DNA of 64,000 nt from Acidisarcina polymorpha (lineage in GTDB: Bacteria; Acidobacteriota; Terriglobia; Terriglobales; Acidobacteriaceae), in contig NZ_CP030840.1 of the NCBI RefSeq assembly GCF_003330725.1, positions 3,348,001 through 3,412,000 of the forward strand, read 5' to 3'. Below the pieces are notes generated by a model, which had not been told where the DNA came from, made no database searches, and saw only the letters and a list, made by a program, of their open reading frames with translations. Within the stretch, counting starts at the first letter, position 1, and the number at the start of each line of letters is the position of its first letter. The position numbers were made by a program, and so were the translations under genes. This document shows positions 34,663-42,030 of the stretch, piece after piece.

Positions 34663-35793
34663 CTATCGGACCTTTGGAACGATGCCTGGAACATTGAGTG
34701 CGATTCTGTAGACGCTCGAACTCGCGGTGATGTAGAGCGTCTTGGAATCAGCCCCTCCCCACGCGACATTGCCGACTTTTTCTGGAACGTCGATTGTCCC
34801 CAGGTGCTTGCCGTCCGGCGAAAAGATCCAGACGCCTCCCGGACCGGCGCTGTAGAGATTCCCTTGCACATCGACCTTCATTCCGTCGGGAGATCCGGGC
34901 CGCGGATCGGAACTTGCGTCAAAAAACAACTTGCCGTCCGTCACTGTGCCGTCAGCCTTGAGCGTATAGCGCATCCAAATCTTCTTTGGCTCGGAGTTGT
35001 TGACATAAAGATATTTTTCGTCCGGGGAAAAGACGATTCCGTTGGGGCGAGGCAAGTCTTGAATTAGGAGCTGTAGCTTATTCCGGGAGGGGGGAACGCC
35101 CGGCTTCTGGTCGGTGGCGCCGGGGATTCGGTAAACGCCGTTCATCTGAAGCTGTTTGGCAGGATCATTGTCTTTTTGCGTGCGAAGCCCGTACGGCGGA
35201 TCAGTGAAATAGAGCGACCCATCGGACTTGTACACCAGGTCGTTCGGACTGTTCAGTTGTTTGCCCTGATAGTTATCCGCCAGAATCGTGATCTGGGCTT
35301 TTGAGTCGATCTGCTCCAGTCTCCACACATTCCGCCGGGCATGGCCTGCTACGGTGAGCCTGCCTCTCTCGTCGAGTGTCATACCATTGGAACCGGGCTC
35401 TGGGCCGCCATATGGCGAAGACCCTTTGTATCCGCTTGGCTGCAGAAACAGGCTCACCTCACCGCCTGGCGTCCACTTGCGAATGCTGTTGCTGGGAATT
35501 TCGGCGAACAAGAGGTAGCCAGCGGGAATCCAGACCGGTCCTTCCGTCCATGTAAAGCCACCAGCTACTTTTTCAAGAGTTGCTCGATCGGGGACAATCG
35601 CTTCGAGGGCAGGATCTAGGCGTTCTACGGTCGGAGCGCTCATGCTGGATGATGAGGCATCGGGCTTTCCCTGGGAATCAGCAGTAGGGCTGGACTTGAC
35701 TGGTGCCTTGGTGGAGCAACCGAGAGCCAGATACATCCCGACGCTGACAATTGTACTAAGACTGAGCATTTGAAAAGATCTGGATCGTATCAC
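34663..35793 (-). CDS. SMP-30/gluconolactonase-like lipoprotein
   Basis: A 376-residue six-bladed propeller protein that likely opens aldonolactones. A GTG at 35791-35793 is preferred: AGAGGAG lies 8 bases before it and it yields a lipoprotein signal, with MYLALGC as lipobox near residue 26 (Leu-Ala-Leu-Gly-Cys). The SMP-30 core shows FTWTEGPVWIPAGYLLFAEI with the metal-binding Glu, LNSPNDLVYKSDGSLYFTDP with Asn and Asp ligands, and NGIVFSPDEKYLYV. So the enzyme is anchored in the cell envelope. It is first in the operon with the ACS carrier and RhmD-like dehydratase, consistent with hydrolysis of a lactone to the acid that is then imported and dehydrated. Confidence 0.9.
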   Translation of the reverse strand: MIRSRSFQMLSLSTIVSVGMYLALGCSTKAPVKSSPTADSQGKPDASSSSMSAPTVERLDPALEAIVPDRATLEKVAGGFTWTEGPVWIPAGYLLFAEIPSNSIRKWTPGGEVSLFLQPSGYKGSSPYGGPEPGSNGMTLDERGRLTVAGHARRNVWRLEQIDSKAQITILADNYQGKQLNSPNDLVYKSDGSLYFTDPPYGLRTQKDNDPAKQLQMNGVYRIPGATDQKPGVPPSRNKLQLLIQDLPRPNGIVFSPDEKYLYVNNSEPKKIWMRYTLKADGTVTDGKLFFDASSDPRPGSPDGMKVDVQGNLYSAGPGGVWIFSPDGKHLGTIDVPEKVGNVAWGGADSKTLYITASSSVYRIALNVPGIVPKVR

Positions 35794-36035
35794 TCCACCT
35801 TCTCCTCTTTGCTGACGACAAACGTTTGCCACGCCGGTGTGACCGTCGGCTAGACAAACGACATTCAGAGACATCGGGAACTTTGAACAGCGCCGATTCT
35901 ACATCAACGGCTGCTCAAGACCCGTTCCTAGTAGACAATCAGTTGCACGAGAATTGCGCACGGATCAAAAGGACTGCTCTACACTGGACAAGTCTGTCGC
36001 ATCGCCACGGACGGCATCGGGTCGTTGAATCGAGC

Positions 36036-37337
36036 ATGGCTCTTAACTCAAGGCCTGACAAGCCACGCCGCATCTCGAGAATCCAAATTGTCGCCGTCGC
36101 CATCTTGTCCCTCGCAGGGGTCGTCAACTACATCGATCGCGGCTCTCTCGCCATTGCGAATACCACCATTCGTGCGGATCTCGGGATCTCTGCTACTCGC
36201 ATGGGTGCTTTGCTGTCGATCTTCTCGCTGGCTTATGCGATCTCTCAACTCCCAATGGGAGTAATTCTGGATCGTCTCAGCGAGCGCAAGGTGCTGGGCG
36301 CCGGCATTTTTCTTTGGTCTTTGACTCAGACGGCGACCGGCTTCGTCCGCGGGTTTAATTCTTTCGTGGCGGCGCGGATAGGCCTGGCGATTGGGGAGTC
36401 GCCATTCGTCGTCTCGGCGGTCAAGACGGTGAACGATTGGTTTGATGTCCGAGATCGTGCCACCCCGATGGGGATTGTTAACTCCGCTACCACGATTGGT
36501 CAGGCTATTGCTCCGCCGATTCTTACTTCGGCAATGCTGGCGTTTGGCTGGAGGGGTATGTTCATGCTGATTGGGATTCCGGGTCTGCTTCTCTCTGTGG
36601 TCTGGTACGTCTTTTACCGCGATCGCAAGGAGGTGGCCTTGAATGATGCCGAAAGAGCATACCTTGAAGCTTCTGGTACGCGGAGTCAGCTCTCTCGCCT
36701 CTCCTTGTCCCAATGGCTAGGCCTGTTTCGTTTGCGAACCATGTGGGGGATGATGCTTGGGTTTGGCGGGATCAACTATACAGTCTGGCTTTACATGTCC
36801 TGGATGCCAAACTACCTTGAAGCAGAACATCATGTAAGTGTTAAGGCCACCGGCTTCCTTGCAATTATTCCTTTCTCTTGCGGTGCGGTGGGGATGTTAC
36901 TCAGCGGCATCCTCGCCGACGCGCTGGTGCGCCGGGGTGTCGCTCCCGTCAAGACCCACAAAATCCTGCTTATCTCAGGAATGACTTGCTCTGCGATGTG
37001 TACTTTACTTGTGCCCTACCTTGCCGGGGCAACCAGTGCGGCCTTCGGGATCGGGACCGCGCTTTTTTTCATTTATGTTGCAGGAAATTCAGGATGGGGC
37101 CTGATCCAGTCCATGGCGCCGGCCGGAATCATGGCTTCGGCAGCATCCATCCAAAATTTTGGTAGCTTCGTGTGCGCTTCCGCTGCACCCCTGCTGACTG
37201 GATGGCTGCTCGATCGGACACACTCGTTCCATTTAACACTGGCAATCTGTTCCCTGGTTTCGGTCCTAGGCGCGCTCTCCTACCTCTTCCTTGTCAAGGC
37301 TCCTATTGTGGTCTCTGGCCTCGAAGCGGCAGAGTAA
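36036..37337 (+). CDS. MFS transporter, ACS family (sugar-acid carrier)
   Basis: A 433-residue 12-helix carrier resembling D-galactonate/glucarate transporters. The sequence NYIDRGSLAIANTTIRADLGIS is the helix 1 signature of that group and YAISQLPMGVILDRLSERKV covers helix 2 and motif A. The ATG at 36036 is taken although a long in-frame extension exists upstream, because the extension is polar and unlike the family. It is divergent from the lactonase operon across 242 bases, so the two may share control. It is one of two ACS carriers within 4 kb, suggesting different sugar acids. Confidence 0.88.
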   Translation: MALNSRPDKPRRISRIQIVAVAILSLAGVVNYIDRGSLAIANTTIRADLGISATRMGALLSIFSLAYAISQLPMGVILDRLSERKVLGAGIFLWSLTQTATGFVRGFNSFVAARIGLAIGESPFVVSAVKTVNDWFDVRDRATPMGIVNSATTIGQAIAPPILTSAMLAFGWRGMFMLIGIPGLLLSVVWYVFYRDRKEVALNDAERAYLEASGTRSQLSRLSLSQWLGLFRLRTMWGMMLGFGGINYTVWLYMSWMPNYLEAEHHVSVKATGFLAIIPFSCGAVGMLLSGILADALVRRGVAPVKTHKILLISGMTCSAMCTLLVPYLAGATSAAFGIGTALFFIYVAGNSGWGLIQSMAPAGIMASAASIQNFGSFVCASAAPLLTGWLLDRTHSFHLTLAICSLVSVLGALSYLFLVKAPIVVSGLEAAE

Positions 37338-37479
37338 CATCAGCTTGTTTCATACCTTGGTTGAACTCGGCCATACCTCGTTGGCGTTAACGTCGGGGCA
37401 TTGACTTACTTGCAATTGCTGTAAGTGGATCATCGACAAAACGCAACAACGGATTACTCCAACGTTGATACAATCAAGT

Positions 37480-37719
37480 ATGCAAACAAACCGAATCATC
37501 GCCGAACTCGATGCTGAGATAGCCCGACTCCAGGAAATCAAGAGCGTACTATCTGGGACAACTCCAACCGCCGCGAAGCGCAAGCCAGGAAGGCCGCGCC
37601 TTGTGGCTGCACCTGCCGCGAAGACGCGTCAGCTCTCCACCGAGGCGCGCGCGCGAATTGCCGCAGCTCAGAAAGCGCGATGGGCCAAGGCGAGAAAGGC
37701 TGCAAAGGCCACGGCATAA
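37480..37719 (+). CDS. Small basic AT-hook-like protein
   Basis: A 79-residue basic protein. Residues about 1-27 form an acidic-then-hydrophobic helix (IIAELDAEIARLQEIKSVL). A KRKPGRPRL segment (about 38-46) contains the GRP core of an AT-hook minor-groove binder, and an alanine-lysine rich helix follows (ARIAAAQKARWAKARK). Similar small proteins occur in other Acidobacteria, with no assigned role that I know of. A DNA-binding or nucleoid role is inferred. The ATG is not preceded by a strong ribosome site. A hairpin lies directly after its stop. Confidence 0.55.
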   Translation: MQTNRIIAELDAEIARLQEIKSVLSGTTPTAAKRKPGRPRLVAAPAAKTRQLSTEARARIAAAQKARWAKARKAAKATA

Positions 37720-37722
37720 AGA

Positions 37723-37743
37723 ATGGCCGCTTGGGGCGGCCAT
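37723..37743 (+). terminator. Hairpin terminator after the AT-hook gene
   Basis: Perfect 8-bp stem ATGGCCGC / GCGGCCAT with a 5-base loop, beginning three bases after the TAA of the AT-hook gene. No T-run follows, so a Rho-assisted or weak terminator is possible. Confidence 0.55.
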
Positions 37744-37854
37744 GTCGTATACCAGTCGTTTATGGAAGACCTAGCGAGGGCTGACCTTGGGGCGGCTTTC
37801 GCGCGAGTTAAGACCACCGTCTACCTTGCTGCGAGGTGGCTCTCCTCTGGAGGA

Positions 37855-38742
37855 TCAGCCGCGAAGGCTGACCGGCGTATGCGGAACGGACGACAATTCG
37901 TGATAGATCGAGTCTGGTAACTGGATCCCGGCAGCAGCAGTGTTTTCTTCCAAATGCTTGATTGATGAAGTGCCAGGGATTGGAAGAATGACCTTCGATC
38001 TTTTCAGCAGCCAGGCCAGCGCGACCTGAAGAGGAGTCGCGTTGAGTTCATTGGATGCTTTGCTGATGGCATCGTGAGCTTTCTTCGCCTGACCCAGAGG
38101 AGCCCACGGTAGAAACGCGATATTGTTCTCTTCACAGTAATCGACAATGAAGTCCGATTCGCGGTCGGCAAAGCTATAGCGGTTCTGTACAGAGACTATC
38201 GGAACGATCTTACGGGCGCGCTCGACATGTTCCCGAGTTACGTTCGAGAGACCGACGTGACGGATCTTTCCCTCCTCTCGGAGCTTGGCCAGAGCTTCGA
38301 CGGATGCTTCGAATGAGACAGCGTTGTCAGGAGCATGGAGCTGATGAACATCAATCCGGTCGAGACGCAAACGCTTCAAACTCCCCTCCAGAGCTTCGGT
38401 GAGATGCTTGGGGCTGGCATTGTGCGTCCATTGGCCGGGGCCGGGTCGCTCCCAACCGCCCTTGGTGGCGATCACCAGGTTTGGTGGATACGGATAGAGC
38501 GCCTCGGCAATAAGCTCCTCCGAGGTGCCCGGACCGTACGAGTCAGCTGTATCGATGAGATTAATATCGAGTTCAACAGTCCTGCGCAAGGTAGCAAGAG
38601 CTGCCTCTTTGTCTGCCGGCGGTCCCCAAATTCCCTCGCCGGTAATGCGCATTGCGCCATATCCGAGCCGATTGACCACAAGGTCGCCACCGATCGTAAA
38701 CGTGCCGGCGGCTGCAGCAGACAGAACTTGCTCCGTACTCAT
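37855..38742 (-). CDS. Aldo-keto reductase
   Basis: A 295-residue NADPH-dependent oxidoreductase. The catalytic tetrad is present: Asp64 and Tyr69 in DTADSYG, Lys94 in ATKGGW and His136 in QLHAPD. The C-terminal part ILPIPGTSSIKHLEEN is the cofactor-binding region of this family. AAGGAG precedes the ATG at the usual spacing. The gene lies 135 bases downstream of a TetR regulator on the same strand and faces a paralogous reductase on the other side of it, so both are candidate targets of that TetR. Substrate unknown. Confidence 0.9.
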   Translation of the reverse strand: MSTEQVLSAAAAGTFTIGGDLVVNRLGYGAMRITGEGIWGPPADKEAALATLRRTVELDINLIDTADSYGPGTSEELIAEALYPYPPNLVIATKGGWERPGPGQWTHNASPKHLTEALEGSLKRLRLDRIDVHQLHAPDNAVSFEASVEALAKLREEGKIRHVGLSNVTREHVERARKIVPIVSVQNRYSFADRESDFIVDYCEENNIAFLPWAPLGQAKKAHDAISKASNELNATPLQVALAWLLKRSKVILPIPGTSSIKHLEENTAAAGIQLPDSIYHELSSVPHTPVSLRG

Positions 38743-38877
38743 TGAATTCTCCTTTGTCGAATGATGGATCTGGTGGTTAGGTGTTTTCCTGCACGGCCAG
38801 GTTGCCTTCCGTGAAGTCTACCCATCGGTACCCAAGACCCGCAAGCAGAGGCTTTCCCGGGATGAAGTCTGGACTCA

Positions 38878-39546
38878 TTAACGATCGGACTGAGCAGCAT
38901 TCGGCTGCAGACAGTGGCCGACGGAACACGCCTCCAGATAGGTACACACGAAGAAGGTGAGTTCTTGCCGCAGTATGTCGAACTGCTCCCCGGGCGCACT
39001 GGATTCTAGCAATCTACGACTAACTCCAGCCATGGCGCCTTGCAGCATGGCAGCTACCAATTGCGGCTCTTTGGTCAGCGGCTCGCAGGAACTTTCCAGC
39101 ATGGCGACGATCGCCCTGTTGGACCGTGCTCCCGTATGCTGCAGGATCTTCGCTCCGTCCACATCGGAACCCACCGAGTAGAGAGCGACACTGGTTTTCA
39201 CATCCCTCATCTTGGCCTGAAGGAAGGCAGTGACGAGAGCACTTGCCATTTGCCGGAGAGTGTTACCCTGCCGTTCTTGACAGACTGTTTCGACCGCCTC
39301 GGTGACCTCGTCGAGGTGGCGCTTCAAAACCGCCCGCAGCAGCGAACTTTTGTTGGGAAAGTACTGATACAACGTTCCTACAGAAACGCCCGCCCGCAGA
39401 GCCACTCGGGTTGTGGTCAACCGCTCCTTCCCGACGTCCAATAAAACCTGAATGGTGGCTTCGAGAATGGCATCGACGCTTGCAGCCGACCGCGCCTGCA
39501 CCGGGGATTTACGCGGTTCCAAGAGTACATGGGCAAGTCGAGGCAA
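38878..39546 (-). CDS. TetR/AcrR-family transcriptional regulator
   Basis: A 222-residue repressor with an N-terminal helix-turn-helix (about residues 22-66): AILEATIQVLLDVG, then TTTRVALRAGVSVGTLYQYF and PNKSSLLRAVL. The C-terminal ligand domain has no recognised signature. The start is a TTG at 39544-39546 with GGGAG seven bases before it. It is divergent from the 39633-40550 aldo-keto reductase and co-directional with the 37855-38742 one. It probably controls both reductases in response to a reactive carbonyl or related compound; the operator was not identified. Confidence 0.88.
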   Translation of the reverse strand: MPRLAHVLLEPRKSPVQARSAASVDAILEATIQVLLDVGKERLTTTRVALRAGVSVGTLYQYFPNKSSLLRAVLKRHLDEVTEAVETVCQERQGNTLRQMASALVTAFLQAKMRDVKTSVALYSVGSDVDGAKILQHTGARSNRAIVAMLESSCEPLTKEPQLVAAMLQGAMAGVSRRLLESSAPGEQFDILRQELTFFVCTYLEACSVGHCLQPNAAQSDR

Positions 39547-39632
39547 ATGCGAACTCCCAACCAGAAGCTTATTTCATCTAATCACAAGCAAGCAGGCTTA
39601 CGATGAATGATGACAGAACACAGGAGCATAAG

Positions 39633-40550
39633 ATGACGAACCATATAGACCTTGGCGGCGGCTTTACACTTCCCCATACATCGCTGACATTGAATCGCAT
39701 GGGCTATGGCGCGATGCAGCTTGCCGGTCCGCAGGTGTGGGGACCGCCACGTGACCTCGACAGTGCGGTTGCCGTTCTGCGCGAGGCAGTTGCGTCCGGC
39801 GTGAACCACATCGATACCAGCGACTTCTATGGTCCCCATGTTACCAACCAGATCATCAAGCAGGCGCTCCATCCCTACACGGATGGGCTGGTGATTGTCA
39901 CCAAGGTGGGGGCACGCCGTGGCGAAGACAAATCCTGGATTCATGCTTTATCACCGCAGGAATTGACGGATGCGGTCCACGATAATCTCCGCAACCTTGG
40001 CATCGACAAGCTTGATGTTGTCAATCTGAGGGTCGGAGGGGTGATGGGTCCATCGGCCGAATCGATTGAAGCGCCGCTTACTGTGCTGGTCGAGCTTAAG
40101 CGGCAGGGTCTGATCTCTCATCTCGGACTCAGCAACATCAGTCCTCAACAGTTAGCTGAGGCGCAGAAGATTACCGAGATTGTCTGCGTACAGAACCTGT
40201 ATAACATCGCGCAGAGAAGCGACGACGCTTTTATCGATGACCTCGCAGGGCAGGGCATCGCTTACGTGCCGTTCTTCCCTCTGGGAGGCTTCAATCCCTT
40301 ACAGTCTTTGGCTCTGGACAAGGCCGCGGCTTCGCTCGATATCACACCAATGCAGATCGCGCTCGCGTGGCTGCTTCATCGCTCGCCGAACATTCTCTTA
40401 ATACCTGGGACCTCTTCTCCCGAACACCTTCGCGAAAATCTCAAAGCCGCAACGATACAGCTTGCCCCCGAGATTCTTGCCGATCTGGATTCGATTGGCA
40501 AGGACACCGCGGACGCCCACAATGCTTACGGCAGCCTGAGAACAGCGTAG
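39633..40550 (+). CDS. Aldo-keto reductase-like protein lacking the catalytic His
   Basis: A 305-residue AKR-fold protein. The start at 39633 follows AGGAG, and an earlier in-frame ATG at 39603 lacks a ribosome site. Asp61 and Tyr66 (DTSDFYG) and Lys91 (VTKVGA) are kept, but the catalytic histidine position reads VNLRVGG, with Arg133 where LH is expected; the neighbouring paralogue has LHAP. The cofactor region LLIPGTSSPEHLREN is intact. A subgroup of AKRs naturally carries this change, so it need not be inactive. It is divergent from the TetR gene, which may control it. Confidence 0.82.
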   Translation: MTNHIDLGGGFTLPHTSLTLNRMGYGAMQLAGPQVWGPPRDLDSAVAVLREAVASGVNHIDTSDFYGPHVTNQIIKQALHPYTDGLVIVTKVGARRGEDKSWIHALSPQELTDAVHDNLRNLGIDKLDVVNLRVGGVMGPSAESIEAPLTVLVELKRQGLISHLGLSNISPQQLAEAQKITEIVCVQNLYNIAQRSDDAFIDDLAGQGIAYVPFFPLGGFNPLQSLALDKAAASLDITPMQIALAWLLHRSPNILLIPGTSSPEHLRENLKAATIQLAPEILADLDSIGKDTADAHNAYGSLRTA

Positions 40551-40773
40551 TGCTCGGAGAGATGTCGGCGAAGATGTCGATCGCGCAGTATCAGAAGTTG
40601 GGGATTCTTCGCGATTTCCATAGGGTTGGATCGAGTGACGAGGCGCTTACCGGTTCCATGAGTTGGGAGCGCCTCACTATGCCTCGGCCGGGGGAGCTGA
40701 CGCCGGCGATCGCGTTGCCGGTATAGTGAGAATCGAAGACGTATCGAGCACGGAAGATTCGGGGACGCTCCTA
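40551..40773 (+). other. Leader region before mannonate dehydratase
   Basis: This stretch carries a short open frame (40565-40726, MSAKMSIAQYQKLGILR) that matches nothing I recognise and ends two codons short of an in-frame GTG (40726) for the downstream gene. I take it as an untranslated or chance region rather than a gene. Confidence 0.3.
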
Positions 40774-41982
40774 TTGAAGATTGTTGCTGCGCGGTTGATC
40801 GTTTGCTCGCCGGGCCGGAACTTTGTCACGCTGCGCGTGGATACGGACGAGGGTGTATCCGGCCTGGGTGATGCTACGCTGAATGGCCGAGAACTCGCGG
40901 TCGCGTCGTACCTTGAAGACCACGTTATTCCTTGCCTCATAGGCCGCAACCCGGCGCAGACCGAAGAGGTGTGGCAATACCTGTATCGTGGAGCCTACTG
41001 GCGCCGCGGGCCAATCACCATGACGGCCATCGCCGCGGTCGATATGGCCTTGTGGGACATTAAAGGGAAGGCGCTGAATACCCCGGTCTATAACCTTCTC
41101 GGCGGTGCGAGCCGCCACGGCTGCCTGGTGTACGCTCATGCCAATGGCGCCGATATTGCCGAGACCATTGACTCCGTGCAAAAGCACGTTGCGGAAGGCT
41201 ACCTGGCAGTTCGGGCCCAGGCAGGCGTTCCCGGCATCGCCTCCAGTTATGGCGTTCCGAAAGGCGGCAAACCGTATGAACCAGCTGAGCGCGGCCTGCC
41301 GAGCGAGAGCCTCTGGTCGACCGAACGCTATTTGAACTTTGCTCCCAAACTATTTGAAGAGTTGCGGAAGGCCGCGGGAGAGAATCTTCACTTGCTGCAC
41401 GACGTCCATCACCGGCTTACTCCGATCGAGGCGGCGCGGCTCGGCAAATCGCTCGAACCGTACCACCTTTTCTGGATGGAAGACCCAGTGCCGGCAGAGC
41501 TTCAGGATGGATTCGCTTTGATTCGCAGTCACACCACCGTTCCGCTCGCGACGGGTGAAGTCTTCAATACGATTTGGGACTGCAAGGAACTCATTGAGAG
41601 ACAACTCATCGATTACATCCGCATGGCCGTCGTCCATGGCGGCGGCATCACTCCGGCTCGCAAGGTAGCCGACTTCGCTGCTCTCTACCATGTGCGTACT
41701 GGATATCATGGTGCTACCGATCTCAGCCCGGTGACGATGGCTGCGGCACTCCACCTGGGGTTGGCTGTTCACAACTTCGGGATCCAGGAGCATATGCCGC
41801 ATTCTGGGCTCGTCGATGAAGTTTTTCCACACGAGTATCGTTTTGAAGCTGGGTATATGCATCCAGGAGAAAAACCCGGCCTGGGCGTCGAAATCGACGA
41901 GTCTCGGGCGGCCCGGTATCCTTACCAGCGCGCCTACCTGCCAATCGCCCGCAAGCTGGACGGGACACTCACAGACTGGTGA
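40774..41982 (+). CDS. manD: D-mannonate dehydratase (ManD, enolase superfamily)
   Basis: A 402-residue enzyme dehydrating D-mannonate (or D-gluconate in some homologues) to 2-keto-3-deoxygluconate. A TTG at 40774, eight bases after GGGGA, gives [17 protein letters not shown], the family N-terminus. Counted from it, Asp210, Glu236 and Glu262 are metal ligands, His212 and Tyr159 the catalytic residues and Arg147 a partner, exactly as numbered in the characterised Novosphingobium ManD; that match supports the start. It lies 48 bases before the GH67 gene on the same strand, so uronate release and catabolism are co-expressed. Uronate isomerase (uxaC) and mannonate oxidoreductase (uxuB) genes are not in the window. 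Confidence 0.93.
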   Translation: MKIVAARLIVCSPGRNFVTLRVDTDEGVSGLGDATLNGRELAVASYLEDHVIPCLIGRNPAQTEEVWQYLYRGAYWRRGPITMTAIAAVDMALWDIKGKALNTPVYNLLGGASRHGCLVYAHANGADIAETIDSVQKHVAEGYLAVRAQAGVPGIASSYGVPKGGKPYEPAERGLPSESLWSTERYLNFAPKLFEELRKAAGENLHLLHDVHHRLTPIEAARLGKSLEPYHLFWMEDPVPAELQDGFALIRSHTTVPLATGEVFNTIWDCKELIERQLIDYIRMAVVHGGGITPARKVADFAALYHVRTGYHGATDLSPVTMAAALHLGLAVHNFGIQEHMPHSGLVDEVFPHEYRFEAGYMHPGEKPGLGVEIDESRAARYPYQRAYLPIARKLDGTLTDW

Positions 41983-42030
41983 GGCGCACCGAGGTATCGA
42001 CCCAGCGAAGGTGCGAGTAAAGGAGTTTCG

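Noticed and set aside
37723-37920. Small plus-strand open frame after the AT-hook gene
   Set aside because: Its start lies in the terminator hairpin and it overlaps the end of the reductase gene on the other strand.
40367-40726. Open frame spanning the end of the aldo-keto reductase
   Set aside because: It overlaps the reductase in another frame and shows no family similarity.
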